A stretch of 64,000 nucleotides of DNA from Polytrichum commune. Lineage: Eukaryota; Streptophyta; Polytrichopsida; Polytrichales; Polytrichaceae. Every line of letters begins with the position of its first letter. Positions within the stretch are counted from its first letter, which is position 1. Positions 34,480 to 46,809 of this stretch are shown piece by piece. The stretch is from assembly GCA_950295325.1 (NCBI GenBank), contig OX485803.1, positions 14,448,001 to 14,512,000 on the forward strand, in the 5' to 3' direction. The notes under the pieces are model-generated. The model ran no database searches. It was not told where the DNA came from and saw only the letters and a list, made by a program, of their open reading frames with translations. Position numbers and translations under genes: made by a program.

Positions 34480-36320
34480 AGTCTACAAGATGACTAACCC
34501 AAGCCTACCTACACTTAATGTTGTTGCATGCCTCGGTAGGATGAGAAAACGAGCTCGGCCATTATTGTTGGGAGGTTGTGAAAGCTCCAGATTCCATGAA
34601 TGCTCGATGTTGAGGTATCGGTTGTCCTTACGTGAAGACGATGATACAATATCCTTTGCACAACTCTCTGTCACAGTTACACTCAAACCTAGATATTGAT
34701 GTCTGACCAACGTATTAAGGTTCGCAAACAAGTTGATGTGTCGATATTGAAGCACCAAACACCTTCCTATTTACGTATATAGACCATCATTATCGACTTT
34801 GTACCACCGATGGACTAGGACGTGGCTGAATTACTCACATGTACAGGAATTGCAGCTAAAGCTGGGAAAGACACCTACCTTTATAATTTTATCTATTTTC
34901 TTATATCATCTGCTTCAACCACACTGCAGTTATATTATCTATACCCGCAAAGTAAGTGCACCCATCTCTCATTCTCACTTTGATCCCCACTCCGAACTTT
35001 TGTTGTTTTTACTGCGGATCAATATGCAACCAATCGCCGCCGCATGGCCCCCGCAATGAACAGAAGTCCTCACCAATATGCATCGTCCTCATCACCCAGC
35101 GAGGAGTCTTTACATACAACAACCACAAACCTACTGCATTTGAACAGACAGACCAAGTTTAGTCTGAATCATTCAGATTCTTCCCAGGCCCTAGTCGCTA
35201 GCTAGAGTGAGAGCCACTTCACACACAAAGACTGAAGGCCCATGACCATTGTAATTTAATAGCTCTCCTTGGTCGCAAAGGCGGAACCATCCAAGTTCAC
35301 TTCACACTACAGGCCCAAAGGAAAGTTCATGGATGAAAAGTCTACATGTAGTCCTACATGGCAGGTTGTGGATAAGGATGCATGATATGTTGGAATTTGC
35401 ATCAGGCCCACCTCCAAGAGGTAGGCCTAATACAAATTCCGAAAGACCATGGCAGTGCAACAGTTGTCAATGCCTGGCATGGTAATCTATTTTTTTTTTA
35501 AATAATAACTTTTGTTGAGCAATTAGTTAAAAGAGGCAGAGGTCGTCTCTCCCAACTACCCACAAGTCGAAGTGTTTGGAACTTGTTAGTATGTGTGATT
35601 GTAGTAGATAATTTTTTTTTATTTGAAATTATTAGACTAGTTACTTTCGTCAATGGCAAGTTTTCCACAAGATGGAAGTGGTTCTGAAATCCAACATTGG
35701 AGCCATAATTTTCCTTGGATGTCATAGAATCAAGTATAATTTGGGTTACACGGACCCTCACTAGGAGGTACATTTTTAGTTGTATAATGATACAAATGTA
35801 AATTGGATTGGATCATAAATGCTGTAAAATATGGAAGATAGTAGAAATATGACCATGAGAGGAGAGGCAAAAGAGACTACCAAGAAATTAAGAAGACAAT
35901 CTTGATAAAAATAAGTAAAGTAATTAATTTGTTTATAACTTTCCAAACACAACCTTTGAATGGGCTGTAAATCCATGGACACATTGGATGTGCACAATCT
36001 CTAATCAACTTTTAAGATAAAAATTTACCTTTAATACAATCTCTTCCAACTTTTGTTTGTTGGAACAATGTCCAATCATGCATACTTCACGCTCATCAAA
36101 ATTTGTAATTGTAAAAGACACATTTTGTATGAACTATACCTTGTAATAAAGACGAATGAAATGACTTTCTACAGTATTATTTTTCTCCTCCAATTACATG
36201 TACAAGAATTAGAATGTGCGATCCATTGATTACTCTTATAATATGAGGAACTTATTAAGCACCTCAAATTTTTTTACTAGAACTCTAAACCAAGATGGAC
36301 TTGGAAATTATACAAAATTC
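34480..36320. other. Spacer with a partial Tourist-like MITE
   Basis: 35207-35470 matches the family-A MITE (GCCACTTCACACAC, ACTGAAGGCCCATGACCATT, CACCTCCAAGAGGTAGGCCT) but lacks the second half. Otherwise no gene was recognised. Confidence 0.5.
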
Positions 36321-36339
36321 CCTTACAAATGAACTCTTA

Positions 36340-36785
36340 CCAATCTACGGAAAAAAAACATTATTTTTGAAATTGTACTTTCAACCACCGTATATACCTC
36401 TCCTACATTACACAAGGCATTTCCAATCCCATGCCTTTGTAATGATATTGCAACTTTACCCTACACTAAAATTGTCTCCATCTACAACTGTCAGTATTTG
36501 TAGAGGAAGACAGTCCTAGAGCTAGATATATTATAACACACTCACATAGATTTTAATATATTATGACATACACGAATTCTTTGCTTAAACATTTTTTTCC
36601 ATGAAAGAACTCAATAATAATCTATAAGTGGACCTTACATTTCTCTTCAATGTCTATACACTACGATCGCTCATTTTCATACTTTCAAAGCAAATGCTCA
36701 AAATCAGGGCATTATTCATTCTCCATTGAGTGTCAATCCTTGCATATCAAGCACATGTTGGACAATCATGTACATACATCAATAT
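36340..36785 (-). repeat. Family-F repeat, copy 1
   Basis: The reverse complement matches 50450-50840 over about 400 bases, including ATGCCCTGATTTTGAGCATT and AAGTTGCAATRYCATTACAA. There is no domain-bearing ORF. Confidence 0.65.
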
Positions 36786-36848
36786 AGAGCCAGTGCAACA
36801 AAAATCCTCCCTCGTCTCTCAAGATGATCCATCTTGCTCTTTTTTCCT

Positions 36849-37065
36849 TCCATAACATTAAGTAGCAATGCTATGAGGATACTCTTTGAATACCCGCAAT
36901 ATTACCTCAACAATGGAAAAGCTTTACAAAGCAAGGGTGAATGAATGGATAATTGATCAAATATAGTAGCTGCAAAAGGATATCAAAGAGGTTTCCAATG
37001 TGGGTGTCAAGAGACTTTTCCAAAAAGTGCAACTACCTTTTTGACCTCACCAACTTTTCCCTCAA
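36849..37065 (-). repeat. Dispersed repeat, inverted copy 2
   Basis: Reverse complement of 26735-26940, beginning CATAACATTAAGTAGCAATG and ending TTTTGACCTCACCAACTTT. Confidence 0.65.
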
Positions 37066-37069
37066 GGCG

Positions 37070-40000
37070 ATCACACCGCCTTACATTTCATAACCACGTG
37101 CGATAATGAGGTATGTAATGGGGAGATATTTATGCACCTCTCCATATAATTTTTCCCTCCCTATTTGTAGATAAAAAAGCTACTTTGATGTATTTTTTAG
37201 CACCCTATATTTATTTGTAATTTTTAAGAGAGGCTAATTTTTGGCATAATATTTTTTTATAAATTGTACAAATACCAAATAGTGGATGGAATACTATAGC
37301 ATTGCGAAACCGACAATGTGAGCAACAAACATTCCATACCATTCAAATTGTCATTCATTTGGTTTCAATTAGTATTATCAATCCTAAATCATTCAAAGTA
37401 TCATTCAAAGTACCATTCAAAACACAACCAATGGCACTTGGATATTAATTATAGGATTTTCATTAAACATAGAGACAACAAAATATACAAGCTAAAATAA
37501 ACAAGTTATTAACACAAATAAAACAAAATTAAGAATATAATCAGTTGTGACAAGACATGAAATTTTGCACAACTACCTACTAAAAAAAACAATAACAAAA
37601 AAACAAAAAAAATTGCATTCAAATACAAAAATCTAAATACAAAAAATTAATCTCTCCCTCCACGTACATTCTCATGACCTCAATTGACACAAATTGTGAT
37701 TGCAGTAGACATTATTCACTTGAACTACTAAGCCTAGAATAAGAGGATGGATTTGCATGGATTTCATCGTATCCATCACTCTCAACAGTGGGAGGTTGTG
37801 GCACCATGTCATCAACTTCACTACTTTGAATTGTGTCCATAAAGTGCTACTCACCTCCAAGATGTTGTCGTTTATATGCCAAATCTTCAACCTCCTCATA
37901 GTGAGCATGGATCATGAAAACATTGTCTTCAAGGTCATTAAGGGATTAAAGATTGGTAGCCACTCTACAACATTCAACTGGATCCCAACTTTGGGATTCA
38001 AACTTTAAAACCTTCTTTCATTCTAGGCGCATTTTTAGGTCAGCAAAGGATTTCTCATCCTCCCCTTTCATATCTCCAATGCACTTTGGAAATGTTTCAT
38101 CATTAGTGAGCGTATACATCTTGATCTTCTTCATTTTCTTGCCAAACTGTAACCCTAAATTCATACTTTGCAAGACCAGACTCAAAACCCCAAAACTAAC
38201 TCGTAACCACAAAATCAACAAGGAAGAGACGAACCATAATCACTTTTGAACCATAATCACTTAACCCTCAACCAAATACACGTGAAAAACATTGCAAAAA
38301 TAGTGGCCACTCTGTACCATCAATCTGCATTTAAAAAAACCCTAGAAAATGCTTAGAAAAAACGTGAGCTTGACAATTGAGGGCTGAGGTTGTGACAAAA
38401 TCAAAACCGGTCGCAAGAAGCGGTTGAGGGTAACAGTGGAGGTTGTCAGGTTCTAAGCATCTAGCAAGGTCCCACATGTTCAATGCCGTTACAAATTCCA
38501 ACGGTTGTTGAGGAATGCCAACACATTCCTTCCCCCAAAAAAATCCCACGACATTTCTCTCCATACTAACACGCTGGATTCAAATTTGGACAAAAACTAC
38601 ACACTTCTTTATCCAAGTAGTCAAACTTATAATTATTTTACTAATCCTACTACAAACTTTTAGGGAGATCCAATGTCTAAAATCCTTTTTTTTTCTACTA
38701 ATTACTAAAATGAAGGAATTATCCATCACCCTATTCTACATATAGTCATGTAGGAGACATATTTTCAATGCTATAGTAGATCTAACAAAATTATAGAATT
38801 TACCCTAAACAAATTAAATTAGTTATTTGTTGGCATTCCCTGGATTCCCCCCATCCATTGTGCATGCAATAAAGCAATCAACTTTGTCATTGCAAGGGCC
38901 AGGGTTAAAATGCCCCAAAAGGTCAACATTTGTGAGGGGCTACTATCTACCTACCCTACTGTAAAGACTTGGCCCTATTTTTTGCTTGTTAGGGCAAGGC
39001 ACCTCCTGTTGCATGATCTACCTCTGGACTTTCCCAAGGGCTATCTGAACTCTTATAATTCCTGCTAAATGACGTCATAAGGTAGTTTGACAATAGAGGC
39101 ACTATTTCAAATAGTAAATGTCCGTTGCATGTAACAATTGGGCCATGTAAGTTGACATGCAAAACTAAAGCAAGTGAATCAAGGATATCTGCAACAAATA
39201 AATGTAAGTTTTATCTGTGACCATCAAAGCCGACAAATTTAGACAACTACGATGTGCACATCAATGTGAACACTGCGAGTGTATGAAATGCCCCAAAATT
39301 GTAAACATGGTGTCGTGTGATGCAATTGCAATTTTCCTCATAACGAGGAACACATGTATAGTACAATAAGTGATAGAACTTTCATGATATCCATCATAAT
39401 GGAGATTGTTGAGTCACTAGAACAAATTAACAAAAAAAGCAATAGTTTGCATACATGGCTTGAGGTACAAATAGTATGCATAGGTAGACTTTCCACCTAA
39501 GAATAATGTACACCACAACCTCTAGGATCCTTGGTCCTACATTACACAATAAGAAGTATCCACTACAAGAACTTCAGCTTGAAGAAAATTGTATGAAGTA
39601 AAAAATGATAACTCCTCCAATAGACAGACTATGTCCATGAACATTTGTGATTCTCCTCCAAAATCAGTGAAAACTCTGAAAGAAATCACTCCATGTCCTC
39701 ACTTGAATTTCCCAATGCCATGGCTCATAGAATTTATCCACTTAGGAACCAACTTCGTAGCAACCTGAAATTCTCAACAAAACTCTCAATGTCAATCCCT
39801 TTAACATCCTTGCACATTTATAGCTGCCCAAATGTTAAGAAACATGTGAAATCATGGGATTTCCACCCAAAAACGCAACAAACAAATCGGGATCAACTAG
39901 ATAGATCACTGGAAATACTTTTAACACTGGACGCATATCATTGAAGCCTGATTCACGAAGTTATGAAGAGCTCTCTCTCTCTCTTCTCTCTTTCTACAAG

Positions 40001-41000
40001 ATGGCAGGCTCCTTGACCTCAACAAGCACACAAGAGAAACTCGAAACTCGGATCAGCAAAAAGAAAGAAGCACCTTGTCCAAAAAATAATGTTAAAAATA
40101 ATTCCCCGATCCAAAGTCACGTTCTGGATATTCTGATAATTATAATTATATATATATGTTATCAACAAGTGACCATAGCAATATCAAAGAACCTCGACTT
40201 GTGAGCTCAACTGGCCAAAGAAAATTGTGCTCAGGAGATGGCAATCACACTGAATTGTGACAACGTGGCAAGAATTGCAATGAGAATCCCTAGATCTCAT
40301 TATTGAACTTTCTAGATCACTGAAAAACTATCAAACGTCGACCTCTGACTAAGGATACTATCTCTCGAAGATCTTTGGAAACTATCAAAGAAGTCGCCCA
40401 CTCAGCACTAGACATTCATGTTAGCGGACATAGAAATGAGGGAAAGAAGATACTCACAATGTTGGATAACAAAGCGGTGAAGGAAGAACTCAACTCCAAA
40501 GAATTAAATGATCTCCAACGAACAACGAACAACACTTCACGACCAAAGAGAAAGATGGGATCGACAATACCCATACACAACAAGTAGTCAGTTGTCTAAA
40601 GCAATCGCAGCCGCCCATCCTTGTGCAATTGTGGCCATACTTCATCTTGCTCAATTGCGGCCATCCATCCTTGGGTACATTGTTAGATGAACCATGCAAC
40701 GATGATACATGTGCAAGCTCATGTTGCAGCCACTTTAAGGGACCCATGGAAGATTTGTTGACTCCACCTATTACGGTGTAAGAATCTAGAAATTAGGGCT
40801 AGGTCTTTACGTGCAGTGAGGCCCCCAAGACAAGGCATCATCATAAATAAGACCCCCTACACGGGCTCCCACCGTTGGGGATCCTTATTTTCAATAATGC
40901 CATGTTTCTAGGGCCTCATCTATCTATTCCTTCCTTCCTTCCTTCCTGAAGAGGGATTTGCAGTGGAGTTATTGTAGTGCCGAACAAAACATGAAGTTGG
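37070..41000. other. AT-rich spacer, no gene recognised
   Basis: Short open frames on both strands around 37.7-38.6 kb have partly coding-like composition on the minus strand, but no family is recognisable. These may be decayed transposon genes. Confidence 0.4.
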
Positions 41001-41006
41001 AGGTAG

Positions 41007-41178
41007 TGATCGGGAAAATTTTGGGGCATAATCGGATGAGATCCTTGTGTTTGCAAGTCCAACCGGTTCCATGTTGACATCCTTCGGTTTTCCTTTATTA
41101 AATTGGGGTATATTCTATAAATTCATCTAAAATGATCGGTAATTTTTCTGCCAACTAACTGCCGGTTCTCCCCGATCA
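41007..41178 (-). mobile_element. Family-B MITE, full copy
   Basis: Begins TGATCGGGAAAATTTTGGGG and ends GTTCTCCCCGATCA, with AGGTAG next to both ends as a possible target duplication. It is in inverse orientation to the copy at 5323-5531. Confidence 0.6.
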
Positions 41179-41179
41179 T

Positions 41180-41536
41180 AGGTAGGAGGTTGAATGTAGT
41201 TGTGCCTGCAATAGGATATATGAGATTATTACTCTTCACTAAAGCTGAAACTGGCAACACTTTTTAATCTTATTTACTACTTGCAAGTTCACTCTGTGAT
41301 GTATCCTTTTGACAAGCCCTGCCCATAACCTCAAACTCTGTGACCCCACCTCATCAGCAAGCTGCCACTTCTGCTGCAAAAATGGGGTCACTGCAGGAGC
41401 ATCAACTCATCTGAAAGCACAGATAACAGGCATGTCGACATATCATCAACACTTTCGATCCAATCAATCAATTCTTGCATGAATATTATCCATTTGCTTT
41501 AATTATCAGAATGCTCACCCTGGAGAAATTCTGCAT

Positions 41537-41567
<31 letters not shown>

Positions 41568-42270
41568 GAGACACGATTATTTTTGTGCTGGCTCCTTGAC
41601 TTCAATTTATTTTTGATTGAGTGGCCCATTGATGTTTCATAACATTATTAAGTAGTGTGTGTTCGTTCATGTGGGCCTTGAGAATCTAACCATGGAATGT
41701 TTCAACCTAATGCACGAAGCTTCACATTTGATAATGTTATGTTACGTGAGTTCATCATATTGGAGTCAAGTGTTGCACAAATCACAAGACACGTTGACAT
41801 GTCACAACGAGCACCTTTGGATCAATACTATCAAAGCATGTTCACCGGTTCTCCATACAACGCCCCGGAACGGAAGAGTGATAGGTTAATTTGGCCTAGG
41901 AGTTGGGCCTACGTGTCATACCCAACTGCTATAATTCCGTCGACAACATGGTCCGGAATGCCCTCCTAGATTAAAATAGCTTGGTTATATTGTGGTCCAG
42001 CTTTCAACTCCTCTATAAAAGAACCAACTATCAATTCCTCACATGCTTTGACCAAATAGAATCTTAGCTTTGAACAACTCTTTCTATATGAAGCCCCGTG
42101 TATTGTAAGACATTAGTTTTGATCAAGGGACCCATAATTTATAAAGCTCATATTGAGTGAACGTGTGGGGACACATAATGAGACTACTCCTCTGATCCCC
42201 TCTAAAATAATCTTACCCAATTTAGCACCCCTTTATGTTTGTGTTCGCTCTACAACGTGTGAACATGCTC
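41180..42270. other. Spacer with TA microsatellite
   Basis: A (TA)n run at 41543-41566; no gene recognised. Confidence 0.5.
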
Positions 42271-42273
42271 TTA

Positions 42274-42776
42274 GGGCCACTTCACACATGAGCCAAGAGC
42301 CGTGACCATGAAATTGTGAGAGTCCAAAAGAAAGTGTCCAAAGGCCGTCCCAACACACCTCCAAAATCATGTAGTGTGGGCACAAACCCTCAAGTGTAGT
42401 GTGAAGTCATATGTGACCGGGCCCTCAACCTAATGCTATTTCAATGAGTTTCTATTCACGCAGGTTCTCACACATGCTAAAATAGAATAAATCAACTGTT
42501 GTGAGCGTTCGGAGTGCCACAGTCTCCCGGTTTCATGTTAGGCTTACCTCCAAGAGGTGGTTTTTGAAAACAGTCCAAGTGAGCATGAAACATGATCTAT
42601 TCAATGCCATGTACGAATCCATGAACACTTTACATCCATCTTGCATTCACTTACTCCATTGGTCCCTCAAGCGTAGTGTGAAGCGGCGAACTTGGACCGG
42701 CTCCGCCTTTTCCACCAATGAGAGTGGCTTGAAGTGTAATGGTCACGGGCTCTCAGTCTCGCGTGTGAAGTTACCC
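42274..42776 (+). mobile_element. Tourist-like MITE, family A, copy 1
   Basis: The ends are GGGCCACTTCACAC and GTGTGAAGTTACCC, flanked on both sides by TTA (42271-42273, 42777-42779), as expected for PIF/Harbinger-derived Tourist MITEs. It is 503 bp with no coding function. Confidence 0.75.
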
Positions 42777-42779
42777 TTA

Positions 42780-44940
42780 GCGTGTCAGTACATCTTCGGC
42801 TACAGAATGTTGGGTGGACGATTTGCAAATTTTCTTTTCTGACACAGAATCAATTTTATAGTGCTGCAATTTCAACAACTAACTTAGTTCTTCCTCTCTT
42901 CTTTTTTTAATCTGTTGGCTCCCCAGACTGCAGTCGTGTTGCTGCTTATACATTGTACGAACTTTAGAGTAGTAGTACTAGGAAGAGGAGGAGGATTGAG
43001 AGTAGTTCGTGCAAGATTTTGGGAGATTTGTGGTGGCGAAAATGCAAGGGCAGCGTGACCTTGCAAGCACAAACTTAATTTATGGGTTGCATGTTGAATC
43101 GTGCACGACTGATGAGTCTTTCTCACAAGGTTAAAGATATTCGTTCACCTTTCTTTTTGAGGATTAATCCAGAGAAAGGACCCAAGCTTGTCTGTTTGTA
43201 GAGATGGCTCCAAAAGCGGTCACCTCTTGTTTCTTGGCTTCCATCCGGAACACAGTGAGTGGTATGAATGACCAATCCACATCATTCAAGTTGCAAAGGT
43301 AGACAACCCTTATTCGCTTGCTTTTCGCGTTCGGACACCTGCTTTGGAGTGAGCCGTACGTGGTTTGGTGTGGCTCCAAGATTCGACTCGCAAAAGGGTG
43401 TCGTGTGTTTCAAAGACGTTGGACATGTGTTCGAGATGCGATGATCGATCTAGGTTACACAATCAATATAATTGGGAGGATTTTTATGGCCGTGTAATGA
43501 GACTCTGACACAATTTTCGGTAAGTTGATGATGAACGAGATATTTGTTTCCCGTGTGAGTTTCAGATTCTATGCAAAAAGTGGCTATGGCCTCGATTTGG
43601 ATTTGCTGACCATCTTGAATGTTTGTGATTCATGTCGTAGGAGAAATGGGCTAGTCGGAGACATTGATCATTTAAGACCTATCTACTTCAGCGCACTTCC
43701 ATATCTACAAGTGGGGGAAAGAATATTAGACTTCCGTTCTAATATGCAAGAATGTTGCAGTTGCAAGATTTTAGTCTCAAACTACTAGTAAGGTTTGAAG
43801 TGATGGTCCGATGATTTTGATCATTGTGATCCAATGGTAAAAACTTATTTATATCACGACTAGAAAATACACACATATGCACGATGCAAGTCCAATACAA
43901 GACATGCAAGGAGGCCTTGACTACATCGTCGGTTAGGGGGGCTAGTTATGTTGAAGTTATCTATGTTTCAAAGGTACATCATAGTTAGTCAGAGTTAGCA
44001 TTACCTAGAAACATAACATAACTGACCTTGTAACTCTTTCGACTCTCTAGCTCACAACCCATAAGAATAGGAGTTACACTTAAGTAGACTAATTAAAAAA
44101 TGAGATTTGGGTGCAACATTGGTGTGACCAAAAAAACTACTAGTAAACACATCAAAAAAACATATCTCCTTAACATTATACGGTGTTGCCGGTGTTTGTT
44201 TCAAAAGCATTATATATAGACTTACAGTAGGTCTAACCCCAAAACACATTCAAATCCCATGTCTACGGAATGTGAAGACCAAGTCTTCCGATCCATTGAG
44301 GTATGTGCGCTTTATGTGCTCATTCCGAATTGCCTACATTCAAGTGGTTTATAACAAAGCTGATATTTAAGTAAATACACCATACTTTATACAAAAATTA
44401 ATCGTGTATATATACATACTTGAGATTATGCGTAATATTCACATATATGTTTGTGCATGTATGTATGTCATTTTGTTGCAAAAGTCTTTATATATTGAAG
44501 TATTAAGATGAAGGAGGCGCTCACGTTTGTTTTTTTGGTTGTTTTTTTTTTTGTTGTTTTTCCTTTCAATCCCATTAAGATGACCGACCCGATTGAAAAC
44601 CCCACCAATGTCGTGTTGCGGCCCATGTGGAATTGGCCTTAACTTTGTGGCCTTCGTGAGCGTCCCGACAAACTCCAATTCCATGCAACGACACACGCGT
44701 GCTTCGTTGATTTCACCACCCCATAATATATAACTTTTAGCAGCCCCCACGACACACAATATGGTGAAGGCATTTGAGTGCGGCTGTGAGAATATTATGT
44801 ATGTATGTATGTAAGTGCCTTATGACCGGCTGGTGTGTAAATAAGTAGGTATAAATAAAAGAAGAAAGACATGTGTGTAGGGTACGTGAAGCAACTTGAC
44901 TTAGAGGTACTTATGCCACTTTTAGTACGTCATTGTCAAG
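42780..44940. other. Spacer, no gene recognised
   Basis: Open frames near 43164-43379 (minus) and 43525-43788 (plus) have mixed composition but no recognisable motif. Confidence 0.4.
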
Positions 44941-44949
44941 GTGAGCTTA

Positions 44950-45057
44950 TTACTTGGCCTTGGCTTTGGAGCGAAGCGAGGAGCAGATGGCAGGGATAAG
45001 GCCCAAGGCCAGCAGCCACAGCACCATAATTGACTCTGGCAGAAGGGAAATCTTCAT
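44950..45057 (-). CDS. Possible 35-residue membrane micropeptide
   Basis: ATG at 45057 to TAA at 44950. The N-terminus is MKISLLPES, followed by one hydrophobic stretch IMVLWLLALGLIPAI and a basic tail SKAKAK. This is the shape of a single-pass, basic-tailed membrane peptide or signal-anchor. Composition is clearly richer in G+C than the spacer around it. I do not recognise a family. It stands alone, about 90 bases from a family-B repeat. An accidental ORF or the last exon of a lost gene are alternatives. Confidence 0.35.
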   Translation of the reverse strand: MKISLLPESIMVLWLLALGLIPAICSSLRSKAKAK

Positions 45058-45139
45058 TTCCTTTCTCGTATCTGCTCAGTGTACCAACTTACTTCCGTGA
45101 TGGAAAGCGAGTGAGAGAGAGTGAGCAATGCCTGGTACA

Positions 45140-45775
45140 CTGTGCTTATAACTTAGATGAATTGGTGGAGTTTGAGGAGTAAATAAAGCTGTTGAAATTC
45201 AAGGCTTCGGGAACATCACCGATCGTTATGGAGGAATGCGATAGACTAAGGTAGAAATACAGTAACCCGTGAAAATGAGGTGATTCGCATCGAAGATCTG
45301 GTCTGACAATCATGAGATGATGTTGCCAAGATAGACGAGAAGGATTCATGAAGAATGCAAGTTGTTTCGTAATTTTCTGCCCTGTACAAAAAATGCTACA
45401 ATTTTTCAAAGTGGAGAGTTGTCGAAACTCCCTACTCGTTCACTAGATTCTCCCTACACCGAGCACGGTGAGCTGCATTTCCATACAGAACATCGCCTAA
45501 ATCGGTTACCTCGTGAGTACGTTAACACTTGACTCCCATTGGCTACACTAAGTGTGCACGTATTGAAGTTGTCGCTGAGCCATGATCCGTTTCAGAAATG
45601 GCACTTTACCATTATGACGGCGGTTTAGTGGATGGCTAGAGGGTGGTAAACTGCTTATGGTAGTTCTACCTTATACACCCGATTTCACCAAGAACAACCA
45701 CGAGATGATAACATGGAACCAGTTGGGCTTGGAAACCCTAAGGATCTCAACCAATTGTGCCCGAGAATCCCCCAC
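45140..45775 (+). mobile_element. Family-B repeat split by a nested MITE
   Basis: The left part (45140-45246) and right part (45674-45775) match the two halves of family B. The right end has GTGCCCGAGAATCCCCCA. The family-C element sits between them. Confidence 0.5.
45249..45671 (-). mobile_element. Family-C MITE nested in family B
   Basis: The left end is AGGTAGAAATAC and the right end TTCTACCT, flanked by TA (45247-45248, 45672-45673), compatible with a Tc1/mariner-type target. It is 423 bp and collinear in reverse with 52953-53376. Confidence 0.65.
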
Positions 45776-45959
45776 CCCCTGGGCGGAGTGAGTGAGGGGT
45801 TGATCACACCAATCACTTATGGCACCATCCGTTGTTAGCATCTTTGGTTATGATAGTGTGAAAAATGATGGACCAACATCTATTTCTTGACGTAGTCCCC
45901 AGTAATTTCACGGCTGAAACCATACGGAAAGGTTGGTGTGATCAAGGCATGTGTGATTA

Positions 45960-46800
45960 CATATGAGAGTACCTCGCCTCATTCATCCAAACATGGAAGC
46001 CTTGAAATAGTAATATACAGTCTCCTGAGATTTTTCAGAAGGACTCAGTTGATTTGATATTGGAGTGAGGTTCTAGGGCCTTGATATAATCTTATCGAAG
46101 TCGTTTGAGATGAATCAACCATAAACCTCTAATATCACCCAATCAACATACCAATCACCTAATGGGGAGTGAGTGAGTGAGTGAGTTGTCACATATGAGC
46201 GTACCTCATCTCATTCATCCAACATAAAAGCTTATAATATAGTAACATGCAGTCCCTTGAGATTTTTCAAAGAAAAACACTATGTTGATTTGATGCCGGA
46301 ATTAGGTTTAAAGACTTTGAATTAATCTAGTCGAGGTCATTTGAGATGCATCAACCACAAACTAGTTGCACCCAACCAATCAACGCACTAATGATTTGAT
46401 GGAGCGTGAGTGAGTTATTGCATATGAGCGTACCTCATCTCATTCATCCAACATAAAAGCTTCTGAAACAACAATATGCAATCATGAGGTTAATTTCTTA
46501 AAGCTAATTTGGCACCAAAATGAGTTTCAAAGACCTTGAAGTAGTTTAGTCAAAGTCGTTTGAGATGAATTAGCCACAAACTTATTTTACCAACTCATTA
46601 GCAAACCATCCACATGACAGAGCATGAGCAAGTTATTTATACGAGCATGCCAAGAGCCCATCTCATTCACCCAACATAAAATCCTTAAAATAATAACATG
46701 GAATCATGGGATTAGTATTACATGCTGGAATTTGTTTCAAAGACCTTGAATTAGTCTAGTCAAAGTCACTTGAGACGAATCAACCCCAAACTTATTACAG
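45960..46800 (+). repeat. Tandem array, unit about 230 bp, about 3.7 copies
   Basis: ACCTCRYCTCATTCATCCAA blocks recur at 45971, 46203 and 46432, with a diverged copy near 46654. Each is followed by TTTGAGATGAATCAACC-like blocks about 150 bases later. No coding capacity. Confidence 0.75.
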
Positions 46801-46809
46801 GGGTTTGGC

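Noticed and set aside
36849-37065. Possibility that inverted copies at 26.7 and 36.9 kb are the ends of one 10-kb transposon
   Set aside because: Related sequence also occurs near 63.8 kb and no target duplication or transposase accompanies the pair; more likely independent repeat copies.
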